From contig JAHHQS010000012.1 in NCBI GenBank assembly GCA_020026285.1, positions 1 to 42,710 on the forward strand: a DNA stretch of 42,710 nt, read 5' to 3'. The notes beneath the pieces were generated by a model that made no database searches, was not told the origin of the DNA, and saw nothing but the letters and a program-made list of their open reading frames with translations. Within the stretch, counting starts at the first letter, position 1; each line of letters begins with the position of its first letter. Shown one piece after another: positions 7,839 to 15,287 of the stretch. The DNA comes from Parabacteroides sp. (GTDB lineage: Bacteria; Bacteroidota; Bacteroidia; Bacteroidales; Tannerellaceae). The position numbers were made by a program, and so were the translations under genes.

Positions 7839-10133
7839 TTATTCACTCTTTATCACCTCAGCCGGATTGATTCTTGAAGTTTTCCAGACACGCCAGCCTA
7901 TGCATAGGGCAATCAGTAAAGCAACACCACTGAAAATGACGGCATAAATCCAAACAGCTATTTCTGTCTGACGTATATAACTGACAAGCCATTGTTTCAT
8001 CAGGATGTAACCTACAGGAAAAGCGATCAGTGAAGCCCATACTAAAAGCCATACGTATTCTCGAATGAAGATGCGCTGAATATCTCTTACTTTCGCACCA
8101 TTAACCTTGCGGATGGCAATCTCTTTACGGCGACGTTCACAACTCAACGTAATCATGGAATAGATACCAAAAGCAGCAATAGCCACACAAACCAAAGAGA
8201 CTACCGAAAGCAGCTTGATTAACAGATGTTCGGAGTAAAGGAATTTATCATAATACTCTTCCGTGCTGGTAAAAACGGAATGTACCTCCGGATAATCTTT
8301 CGCAAACATTTCTTCCACCTGCTGTTTGAAAGTTTTCCATTGACCCTCTTTAAAACGGATAATCATCTGAAACACTTCCGAATCCGACCAAGAGACAAAA
8401 GCCAGAGGTGTTGCCGGCAGAGTGGGAGGATTGATATACGGATCCTTCACAATACCAGATATTTTCACTCTTTTCTCTCCAACAAATCGATCTATCGTTT
8501 TTCCTACCGGATTGCTCATCCCCAATGCTTTCACCGCCGCCTCGTTCAAGACAACCGACTGCCGGTCACCTTCTACAGGAATAGTCCCTTCTTTCAAAGT
8601 AATCTCATAGAAAGGAATCAACACATGACCTTTTTGTATCACACGGATTCCGGGTGATGAAACGGAATCAACTTTGCCCTCCCAGCTTGAAGGAGTATAA
8701 CTCATCCTCACCACACTTGGGGCCAATGCCACCGTATAAGGAATAATAGTATCTACTGAAGCCATGCCGGACAAACGATGGATAATTTCATCCAACTGAC
8801 CTGCCGGATAGACATCCAACGTAGCGATACCGCTTCGTTTCCATCCCATGTCTCCTTTCTGCAACAGAAAGATTTGTTTCATCAAAACAACCATACAGAA
8901 CATCATCAGGATACTAACTGTCAATTGGAAGAAAACAGCAATCTTACGTATCCTGCTTTCATGAATAGTTCTGTTTGGACGAGCATAATGACGAACTAGA
9001 AATATCAATAATACGACGGTCAGTATCCATATTGCCGTCCAATACAACAACAGAGGACTAGTGACTGATCCACTCACTCCCGACAATTCGGTAAATGCCG
9101 GAAGGCTCCATTCTATCAGTAATAAAGACAGACACATGGCCATCATAGTCATGACACTATATTCTATGATAAACATGGAAAAAAGTTTTCCCCACGTTGC
9201 TCCACATACTTTACGCAAGGCGATTTCCCGTTGACGAATCCCCAGGCGAATAACAAATATGGACAGATAATTAAACAGTGCCGCCAAAATGATGAGCAAT
9301 CCTACGGCTGCAAACAGAACGAGATAATAAAACTGAACCGGATTCTTTTCATTCATCATGGAATGATGAAATTCGCTCAACGGCATCAGTTTCATCTCCT
9401 GTAAAGACTTTTTCATCAAAACATCCTCTCCGTCATACCCCTGCATCTTCTTTTGAAAAGCCATCGGATCGACGCCTTTCCGGAGCGTCAGCACAATCGA
9501 ACCGACACCGACATTTTCCATTTTCTTCACTCTTTCAAAACGTGCGCAATCGTACCATACATCGAAAGAGAAAAAACTATGGGACAAGGACTTGAAAACC
9601 GCACCCACCGTGTAGGTACTCCCTTGTACATCCTGAAAAGTCTGTCCGAGTACATCTACCGTTCCAAACAACCGCAAGGCACCCTCCTCGGTCAAAGCAG
9701 CTTTATCATTGACATGAAGAAAATCGAACGAGCCTTCTTTCAGCTCCAGACCAAACCGGTCTATGAAAGTTGAATCTGCCTGCAAAGATCGCAGCTCACC
9801 CACTTTCTTTTCGTTCACCTTCAAATTGTCTCCTTCCCATACAGCCTGTATGTTGGAAGATTCAATCTCCGGATACATTTCCTGCAGACGTTGACGAAAA
9901 ACATTGGAAAAGTTGATTTCACAACCTCTTACATTCAACGAGTTGGGACTATAGAGTATATACATCCGGTCTGCCTCTTTATGCTGAGTATCGTAGGTGG
10001 ATTCATATTCAATCCAGATCAATGACAAAGCAAAACAGACAAAGCCTGCAGCTAAACCTAATATACTGATAATCGATTGAGTTTTATACCTCATCAAATT
10101 ACGTACCGCTATTTTCAAATAATGTATTATCAT
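7839..10133 (-). CDS. ABC transporter permease, double FtsX/MacB-PCD type (permease 2)
   Basis: FtsX/MacB-type permease of 764 residues, slightly shorter than its neighbours. It begins MIIHYLKIAVRNLMRYKTQ with TM1 at about 20-42. Both halves retain coupling segments (REIALRKVCGATWG, KEIAIRKVNGAKVRD) and the chain ends INPAEVIKSE. The gap to the upstream permease is 31 bp. Its close match to permeases 1 and 4 in the second coupling segment and C-terminus points to tandem duplication. The role is presumed export or envelope mechanotransmission; the substrate is unknown. Confidence 0.92.
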   Translation of the reverse strand: MIIHYLKIAVRNLMRYKTQSIISILGLAAGFVCFALSLIWIEYESTYDTQHKEADRMYILYSPNSLNVRGCEINFSNVFRQRLQEMYPEIESSNIQAVWEGDNLKVNEKKVGELRSLQADSTFIDRFGLELKEGSFDFLHVNDKAALTEEGALRLFGTVDVLGQTFQDVQGSTYTVGAVFKSLSHSFFSFDVWYDCARFERVKKMENVGVGSIVLTLRKGVDPMAFQKKMQGYDGEDVLMKKSLQEMKLMPLSEFHHSMMNEKNPVQFYYLVLFAAVGLLIILAALFNYLSIFVIRLGIRQREIALRKVCGATWGKLFSMFIIEYSVMTMMAMCLSLLLIEWSLPAFTELSGVSGSVTSPLLLYWTAIWILTVVLLIFLVRHYARPNRTIHESRIRKIAVFFQLTVSILMMFCMVVLMKQIFLLQKGDMGWKRSGIATLDVYPAGQLDEIIHRLSGMASVDTIIPYTVALAPSVVRMSYTPSSWEGKVDSVSSPGIRVIQKGHVLIPFYEITLKEGTIPVEGDRQSVVLNEAAVKALGMSNPVGKTIDRFVGEKRVKISGIVKDPYINPPTLPATPLAFVSWSDSEVFQMIIRFKEGQWKTFKQQVEEMFAKDYPEVHSVFTSTEEYYDKFLYSEHLLIKLLSVVSLVCVAIAAFGIYSMITLSCERRRKEIAIRKVNGAKVRDIQRIFIREYVWLLVWASLIAFPVGYILMKQWLVSYIRQTEIAVWIYAVIFSGVALLIALCIGWRVWKTSRINPAEVIKSE

Positions 10134-10164
10134 AATATTTTATCTTTTCTTATTTCCTATTCTT

Positions 10165-12546
10165 TTATTCGCTCTTTATCACCTCAGCCGGATTGATTCT
10201 TGCTGCTCGATTTACCTGCCAGAACAAAGTTCCTATAGAAATTACTGCTACAATCAGTAAAGCTAACACAAAGATACCGATTCCTATCGGAGCTTTGACC
10301 GCAAAGCCGGCGGTGTACTGATGGATAATCAGGATGGCCAAAGGAATAGATACCACAAACGAAGCAGCCAATAGCAATACATACTTGCGGAACAAAAGCA
10401 GATAAATATCTTTCAGCTTGGCTCCATTTACCTTGCGGATTCCTATTTCACGATAACGCTGACGGATATCAAATAAGGACAGACCAAACAATCCCAGACA
10501 GGAAATTAATACGGCTATTACGGCAAAGGTTATATAGACCGATACCATAATCCGGTCGTTTTTATAAAGAGCACGAACCTCATCTTCCACGAAAGTATAA
10601 TCAAAGTCCTCTATTCCGTAGACATCTTTCTCCACTTCACGCAGATAAGCCATAACCTCTTTCTGCTTTCCCGGTGTAAAAGCAATATGATACAGGTCAC
10701 CGGAACTACCGAAGCCTATCTGAAACAAAGTCGGTTTGACTCCTTCCGTCAGATGTCCATTGTAATAATCATCCATTACTGCAACTATGGGCTGATAAGC
10801 ATCTGCTTGTCCGACACGCAATTTATTATCTTCTGCAATACGGGCATTATCCAGATTCTGAAAGCCAAACGCCTTCATGGCTGCCCGATTCAGTACATGT
10901 ACAAACCGATTCTTCTGAATTTCTTCTTTATCAATCTTACCTTCCAGTAACTGGATTTCATACATTTTGAAGAAGTCTGGAGTCATATAACGATATAGTA
11001 AGTCTACCTTCTTCCCATTCTCTGCCGTAAAAGACATTTCAAAACCTGGATTCACAATTGTTTCATAACCAGCTATCCAATATTGGATATGCGGACAGGC
11101 TTCTATTTTATTATCAATAGCCTGGATTCGCTGCTGCCGAGCCTTGACAGCTTTCATCGCTTCCTCTCCACGAAGCTTATATATATCGTCCGATTCGTGA
11201 ACCAACTCGGCATATAATATATTCTCCGTACGGAAACCTGGCTCTGTTTCCAGAAACAGATTCATCTGACGGTTGAAATAGAAGGAGAGAATCACAATCA
11301 GCATGCAGAACAAATATTGAACAAAAAGGAAGGACATGCGTATTCGTATGGATCGGGAATCTTTGGCAATAGAATGAATACTTTCAACCGGTGTTATCCG
11401 GCCATATTTAATCACCGAATAGACAGACGTCAACAAAGGCAACAGAAGAAGAAGTCCCAAAGTAAGCTGCCAGTCGAAAGCCGTATAGACAAAGTCATAA
11501 TGGAAAGTCTTTTCCCATAATGGCTGAGACAGTTCCACTATCAGCCAGGCTATGAACAGGGCTCCACTAATCAACAGGAAGGATTCCAGCCAGATCTGCG
11601 TAAACAGACCGGACAGATGGATTCCGAATACACGTTTCAAGCCATATTCCTTGCCACGCTTCTGCGAAGAAACCAGATATAAATTCACAAAGTTGATAAC
11701 TCCTGAAAGGAAAAGCAACAGACAAACGCCTGCCAGCATCTGTACATAAGCACGTACGCCATAGTTGTAAATCGTATCTGAATTCAATACATCTGCCTGC
11801 CAGTAAAGTTCTTTCAATGGAATAAAGGAAAGTGTATACTGGCGCGTATCCATATCTTTATAATGAGGATTCACCCAACGAGAGATACTTCCCAATCTGT
11901 TTATCTCAGCCATATCCGTATTCGGCATAAAGCGGATAAACTGCTGTGGCATACGTCGCCAGTTTTCTGCTTCGGCATAAGGATAAATCACATCAAAGCA
12001 AAGCGAAGTTTTGTTTTCCGGTTCAGCTAAAACGCCACCCACAGTCATTTCCTTTCCACCATTATAACGGATTCTCTTTCCTATGGGATTCTCTTTTCCA
12101 AACAGTTTGCGGGCAAATGGTTCCATCAACAATACGGATTCGGAAGTATAATCCAGGGTTCCTTGTACACAACGATAGGGGAAAAGCTTGAAGAAACAGC
12201 TGTCTGCACCAATTACTTTAGCCGGATAACGATGTTCATTCAAGTCGATGGTTCCCGAACTGGTAGGCTTTATCATCGTCATGGTTTCAATATATCGAGG
12301 ATCAATATAGCCACTATCACTGGGAGCATCACGTAAAGCAGCCAGTGCAGCACTTCCTTCCATGTGGTGAACAATGGCATAGATTGATTCACGGTCGGCA
12401 GAATGTGTATCAACAGTCAGTTCCCGGTGAATATATCTTACCAGCATAATGCAGCAAGCCAGGCTGAACGACAATCCCAGCAGATTAATAACCGTATAGG
12501 CTTTAGAGCGCATCAAAAAGCGCAGGGCGTACTTGAATGTCTTCAT
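10165..12546 (-). CDS. ABC transporter permease, double FtsX/MacB-PCD type (permease 1)
   Basis: First gene of the permease-ATPase unit, about 793 residues from the ATG at 12546 (MKTFKYALRFLMRSKAYT, the usual N-terminus of this family). An ATG at 12558 would add only MRDI. TM1 lies at about 17-37, two FtsX halves follow (coupling segments KEYGLKRVFGIH and REIGIRKVNGAKLKDI), and the C-terminus is INPAEVIKSE. A sigma-54 type promoter at 12585-12600 predicts transcription starting about 28 nt upstream of this ATG. The unit is therefore predicted to be silent until activated by an NtrC-type regulator, most likely the one encoded at 18204. Confidence 0.92.
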   Translation of the reverse strand: MKTFKYALRFLMRSKAYTVINLLGLSFSLACCIMLVRYIHRELTVDTHSADRESIYAIVHHMEGSAALAALRDAPSDSGYIDPRYIETMTMIKPTSSGTIDLNEHRYPAKVIGADSCFFKLFPYRCVQGTLDYTSESVLLMEPFARKLFGKENPIGKRIRYNGGKEMTVGGVLAEPENKTSLCFDVIYPYAEAENWRRMPQQFIRFMPNTDMAEINRLGSISRWVNPHYKDMDTRQYTLSFIPLKELYWQADVLNSDTIYNYGVRAYVQMLAGVCLLLFLSGVINFVNLYLVSSQKRGKEYGLKRVFGIHLSGLFTQIWLESFLLISGALFIAWLIVELSQPLWEKTFHYDFVYTAFDWQLTLGLLLLLPLLTSVYSVIKYGRITPVESIHSIAKDSRSIRIRMSFLFVQYLFCMLIVILSFYFNRQMNLFLETEPGFRTENILYAELVHESDDIYKLRGEEAMKAVKARQQRIQAIDNKIEACPHIQYWIAGYETIVNPGFEMSFTAENGKKVDLLYRYMTPDFFKMYEIQLLEGKIDKEEIQKNRFVHVLNRAAMKAFGFQNLDNARIAEDNKLRVGQADAYQPIVAVMDDYYNGHLTEGVKPTLFQIGFGSSGDLYHIAFTPGKQKEVMAYLREVEKDVYGIEDFDYTFVEDEVRALYKNDRIMVSVYITFAVIAVLISCLGLFGLSLFDIRQRYREIGIRKVNGAKLKDIYLLLFRKYVLLLAASFVVSIPLAILIIHQYTAGFAVKAPIGIGIFVLALLIVAVISIGTLFWQVNRAARINPAEVIKSE

Positions 12547-12584
12547 AATATCACGCATTTTACTCTTTTTCTACGAAAATAAAA

Positions 12585-12600
12585 AGCAAAAACTATGCCA
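12585..12600 (-). promoter_or_regulatory. Sigma-54 (-24/-12) promoter of the permease-ATPase operon
   Basis: The minus strand reads TGGCATAGTTTTTGCT, which is GG-N10-GC and fits the RpoN consensus TGGCAc-N5-TTGCa/t. The predicted start lies near 12574, just ahead of permease 1. The paired dyads lie 55 bp further upstream, the geometry of an activator-dependent sigma-54 promoter. Confidence 0.85.
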
Positions 12601-12655
12601 AATCAATAACTCATTGATTGATAGCCAAAGACAAAAATAAGGTTTTGTAAACGAT

Positions 12656-12690
12656 GTGCGTTCCCGCACAAAAATCGTGCGATAATGCAC
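12656..12690. promoter_or_regulatory. Tandem-dyad upstream activating site (copy B)
   Basis: Two dyads lie with centres 21 bp apart: GTGCG-TTCC-CGCAC (12656-12669, perfect) and GTGCG-ATAA-TGCAC (12677-12690, one mismatch). They are separated by AAAAATC. The same arrangement, with the same spacer, occurs at 18133-18167. Two turns of helix between dyads is typical for cooperative NtrC-family binding. It is most likely the binding site of the regulator encoded at 18204. Confidence 0.8.
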
Positions 12691-12783
12691 GCTTATCTGT
12701 TCTGAAAAGGGAAAAGGTTTCTAATTCTTCTAAAAAGAGATTCCGGTTATTCACCGAATAACTGGACTTATGGGACCTACAGA

Positions 12784-12815
12784 ATTGTCTTTCTTCGAAT
12801 AAAATCCTATCTTTG
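12784..12815 (+). promoter_or_regulatory. Possible upstream promoter of higBA
   Basis: ATTG (12784-12787), 20 nt, then TATCTTTG (12808-12815) fits the Bacteroidota -33/-7 pattern and points towards the toxin-antitoxin genes. It would give a leader of about 113 nt. It competes with the closer element at 12923. The remainder of the 12559-12931 intergenic stretch holds the sigma-54 promoter and dyads, and I see no gene. Confidence 0.35.
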
Positions 12816-12898
12816 AGTAAATCGAGTGGGAGAGAGATAAATTCCATGACCCTAGCGCCATAATCTATCTGAAAGAAACGTTAATCAGTCTCCCAAAA

Positions 12899-12930
12899 GT
12901 TGCAATATATTGAAACAAATCATACCTTTG
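12899..12930 (+). promoter_or_regulatory. Proximal promoter of higBA
   Basis: GTTG (12899-12902), 20 nt, then TACCTTTG (12923-12930) matches the Bacteroidota consensus except one base in the -33 box. The -7 element ends one base before the ATG at 12932, so a transcript from here would be leaderless or nearly so. Confidence 0.5.
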
Positions 12931-12931
12931 C

Positions 12932-13264
12932 ATGAAAAGAAAAATCAGAACGTACGGTGGTTATTTCGAGTGGTTCATGGCCACTTTAAGCGAAAAGGAA
13001 CAACAGAAAATAGAGTTTGGACTGCTTCTTTTAAAAACTCAAGACAGAATGCCGAGTAAATTCGTCAAATTAATCAGAAATGGGTTGTACGAATTACGTA
13101 CCGAATACATGAATAACATTTATTGTGTATTCTTTATCTTCGACAAAGGACAAATTGTTGTCCTTTTTAATGGATTTCAAAAGAAATCTCAGAAAACACC
13201 AATTTCTGAAATAGAAAAAGCTTTAAGAATCAAGGAGGAATATTATGGAGACAAACAATCATAA
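12932..13264 (+). CDS. higB: HigB-like toxin (RelE/ParE superfamily, phage Gp49-like)
   Basis: A 110-residue member of the RelE-superfamily Gp49-like toxins, which cleave mRNA, usually in association with the ribosome. The family's basic N-terminus (MKRKIRTYGGYFEWFM), the KFVKLIRNGLYELRTEY core strand with its conserved Arg, and VVLFNGFQKKSQKTP near the C-terminus are all present. The toxin gene precedes the antitoxin and overlaps it by 20 nt, the usual HigBA order. It sits as a plus-strand island inside an otherwise minus-strand efflux locus, which suggests a later insertion. Confidence 0.88.
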   Translation: MKRKIRTYGGYFEWFMATLSEKEQQKIEFGLLLLKTQDRMPSKFVKLIRNGLYELRTEYMNNIYCVFFIFDKGQIVVLFNGFQKKSQKTPISEIEKALRIKEEYYGDKQS

Positions 13265-13550
13265 AATAGTTGATTACGATGCCGTATTAGATGATAAATA
13301 TGGTAAAGAAGGAACACCTAAAAGAGCTAAATTCGAAGAAGATGCCTATGCTTTCTATACCGGACAAATTCTACAGGAGGCTCGTAAAGAAGCAAAAGTC
13401 ACACAGGCAGAACTGGCAAGCCGTATCTGTTCCACCAAATCATATATCTCCAAACTGGAAAATGGAGTAATTGTCCCAAGTGCTGCCACCTTTTATCGAA
13501 TCATCAATGCCCTTGGCATGCAAGTGGAAATCACGAAGGTGATAGGATAG
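13245..13550 (+). CDS. higA: HigA-like antitoxin (XRE-family HTH)
   Basis: A 101-residue antitoxin. An acidic N-terminal segment (VDYDAVLDDKYGKEGTPKR) is followed by an XRE helix-turn-helix (about 43-95: TQAELASRICSTKSYISKLENG). Such antitoxins bind and neutralise their HigB partner and repress their own promoter. The start overlaps the end of higB by 20 nt, implying translational coupling. Complete and apparently functional. Confidence 0.9.
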   Translation: METNNHKIVDYDAVLDDKYGKEGTPKRAKFEEDAYAFYTGQILQEARKEAKVTQAELASRICSTKSYISKLENGVIVPSAATFYRIINALGMQVEITKVIG

Positions 13551-13566
13551 AGGAATTAAAATATAA

Positions 13567-13635
13567 AGGCACGCTATACAATATTTCTTTGGGACAGAAA
13601 AAGCTATTAAACTTTTAAAGAAAATAAAAGAATGA
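13567..13635 (+). pseudogene. Possible 3' remnant of a DUF3990 gene
   Basis: Reading in frame from just after a TAA at 13564, the sequence encodes RHAIQYFFGTEKAIKLLKKIKE and a stop. The stop overlaps the next ATG as ATGA. This resembles, from memory, the C-terminus of DUF3990 proteins, which are commonly encoded directly upstream of DUF3791. No start codon or upstream body exists, so if the identification is right the gene has been truncated, with only its tail left. Tentative; the match is by eye and short. Confidence 0.35.
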
Positions 13636-13853
13636 ACAATGATATACAATTTCAAATAGAATGTTTGTCTACGGAACTAACATCCATGCTAATGGAAGAA
13701 TATAACTGGGACATGAAAAGGGCTTTAGATGAATTGTATGCTTCTGAAACATATCGACGTCTGAATGATCCGGAATGTGGTTTATACTATGAAAGTGCAG
13801 TATACGTCTTTTCTTTCATTAAAAATGAAATAGAACAAGGTGTCGTCAAGTAA
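13632..13853 (+). CDS. DUF3791 family small protein
   Basis: A 73-residue protein matching the DUF3791 pattern: an N-terminal helix (FQIECLSTELTSMLMEEYNWDMKRALDELYASETYRRL), then DPECGLYYESAVYVFSFIKNEI. Function is not established. It usually neighbours DUF3990, predicted by others to be ADP-ribosyltransferase-like, and is thought to form a toxin-antitoxin-like module with it. Here only a DUF3990-like tail remains upstream, so the gene may be an orphan antitoxin or immunity partner. It follows higA by 81 bp and may share its transcript. Confidence 0.75.
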   Translation: MNNDIQFQIECLSTELTSMLMEEYNWDMKRALDELYASETYRRLNDPECGLYYESAVYVFSFIKNEIEQGVVK

Positions 13854-13885
13854 AAAAGATAAATACTCCTTCGATATAAAACATG

Positions 13886-13924
13886 AATCCTCCCACAAGA
13901 GTATATTCTTCTTATGGGAGGATT
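13886..13924. terminator. Hairpin between convergent genes (likely bidirectional terminator)
   Basis: Arms at 13886-13900 and 13910-13924 (AATCCTCCCA... / ...TGGGAGGATT) pair over 15 bp with one mismatch. They lie between the end of DUF3791 (plus) and the end of the redoxin lipoprotein (minus). T runs on both sides are weak. Confidence 0.6.
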
Positions 13925-13952
13925 GATATTTTAAAGACATTCACTCTTCCTT

Positions 13953-15161
13953 TTACAAAAGTCTTTTTATTTCGTCTTCAATTTCCTTATCCGAATTCTT
14001 TACTGTATAACCTTTCAACTTTTTCTGAATTATACGGTCTTTATCGATAATATAGAACTGAGGAACTCCGCTTCCTGCCTGATAATCCTTGATTAATTCA
14101 GCAACAGTCTCCTTATCGGCTGTTAGAAAACGATAATTGATATCATGCTTTTTGATATAGGCTTCACAAGAGGATTTCTGTCTTCCCCATGTTTCGACAG
14201 CCACAATCTCCAATTCTTCCTTACTATACTTCTCTCTTAACTGATGAAGGAATGGAGTGGAAGCTCCACAAGGTCCACAACCGATTCCGGTAAGCTGTAA
14301 TAATATAACCTTCGACTTCAAATCTTGTAGCGTAACGGATTTATCGTTGATATCCGAAAGTTTCCACTCTGGAGCTTTCTTGCCAGTCATGTCCACCAAA
14401 CGTTTTCTGCGATCTTCACCTATTTTATGAAGAGTATAATCTTCCGGATAATAATTCTCAGCAACAATTCGACCTTTATCCGAAGGATTTAAAACAAAAT
14501 TTGAACATGTTTTCTCACTAATACTATGTTCCATTTCCCGACGGATACGATAAGGCAAATTATTCTTCTTCGAAATCCAGATTTTATACACAGAAACAGG
14601 ATCTTTTATGTATGGATTCTTAGGCATATAACAAGGTTTACCGAAGAATTCCACCTGCATAGGCATGTTAATTGTCAACTCCATTAAATAATCCTTTTCC
14701 TGATCTTTCAACAAAAGAGAGATGCTATCAGTTGTTGTCAACGCATAATCTAAAACAGCTTTCGTATAATAGAAGAATTCCGGCATTACCAGACGGAAGG
14801 ATAATATATTCTTACGACTGAAATCATTAATCAACACTTCCTTTTCTTCCGTATTCAAATTGAATTTAACCTCTCCATCATATCCATATTTAAGATTCTT
14901 AAAATCCGTATCATTACTTACCAGGAAAGAACTTCCAACTTCTTTGTCTTGAAGATTATTATGCTCATAGACCTCGACTGGATCCGTATAAACAGGATTT
15001 TTATCTCCCGGTTCCCACGCTTGTGATACACAATGATAGGTCACAGATTCAACCTTGTTCATATTTTGCAATACTTCAGTAAGATATTCCTTATCTGTAC
15101 GAGTACCACAGCTGACAAACAAAACCATGCCAATAATAGCTAATAGTGATTTTAATCTCAT
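13953..15161 (-). CDS. Redoxin-domain lipoprotein (TlpA-like, CGPC)
   Basis: Predicted lipoprotein of 402 residues. Its signal is MRLKSLLAIIGMVLFVSC with lipid-modified Cys18. A long N-terminal region (about 20-260) resembles the LolA/outer-membrane-lipoprotein-carrier-like sensor region seen in many Bacteroidota redoxin lipoproteins, but I cannot assign it firmly. The C-terminal thioredoxin fold (about 265-402) has GIGCGPCGAS with Cys295/Cys298, and GVPQFYIID as the cis-Pro strand. It is probably a thiol reductase or oxidase at the envelope. It lies in the efflux locus on the same strand as hlyD, but an 18-bp hairpin separates the two, so co-transcription would need read-through. No clear promoter of its own. 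Confidence 0.85.
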   Translation of the reverse strand: MRLKSLLAIIGMVLFVSCGTRTDKEYLTEVLQNMNKVESVTYHCVSQAWEPGDKNPVYTDPVEVYEHNNLQDKEVGSSFLVSNDTDFKNLKYGYDGEVKFNLNTEEKEVLINDFSRKNILSFRLVMPEFFYYTKAVLDYALTTTDSISLLLKDQEKDYLMELTINMPMQVEFFGKPCYMPKNPYIKDPVSVYKIWISKKNNLPYRIRREMEHSISEKTCSNFVLNPSDKGRIVAENYYPEDYTLHKIGEDRRKRLVDMTGKKAPEWKLSDINDKSVTLQDLKSKVILLQLTGIGCGPCGASTPFLHQLREKYSKEELEIVAVETWGRQKSSCEAYIKKHDINYRFLTADKETVAELIKDYQAGSGVPQFYIIDKDRIIQKKLKGYTVKNSDKEIEDEIKRLL

Positions 15162-15191
15162 ATTCTTATTTTAGTTCTAATATTCAAATAC

Positions 15192-15237
15192 AAAGTACGG
15201 CAATATTTAAGTAGTTTACTAAATATTGCCGTACTTT
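15192..15237 (-). terminator. 18-bp perfect hairpin between hlyD-type and redoxin genes
   Basis: Arms at 15192-15209 and 15220-15237 (GTACGGCAATATTTA core) are exact reverse complements with a 10-nt loop. Read from hlyD on the minus strand, the stem is followed by TTTGTATTTG. It is the likely end of the tolC-hlyD transcript or an attenuator ahead of the redoxin gene. Confidence 0.7.
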
Positions 15238-15287
15238 TCTTCATTAAAAAAATCATCTTTCCAATTATAAAAAAGATGATATATTTT

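Noticed and set aside
12611..12847. 78-residue minus-strand open frame ahead of higB
   Set aside because: It runs through the sigma-54 operator dyads, lacks similarity to any family I know, and has no promoter or start context; chance open frame in an intergenic control region.
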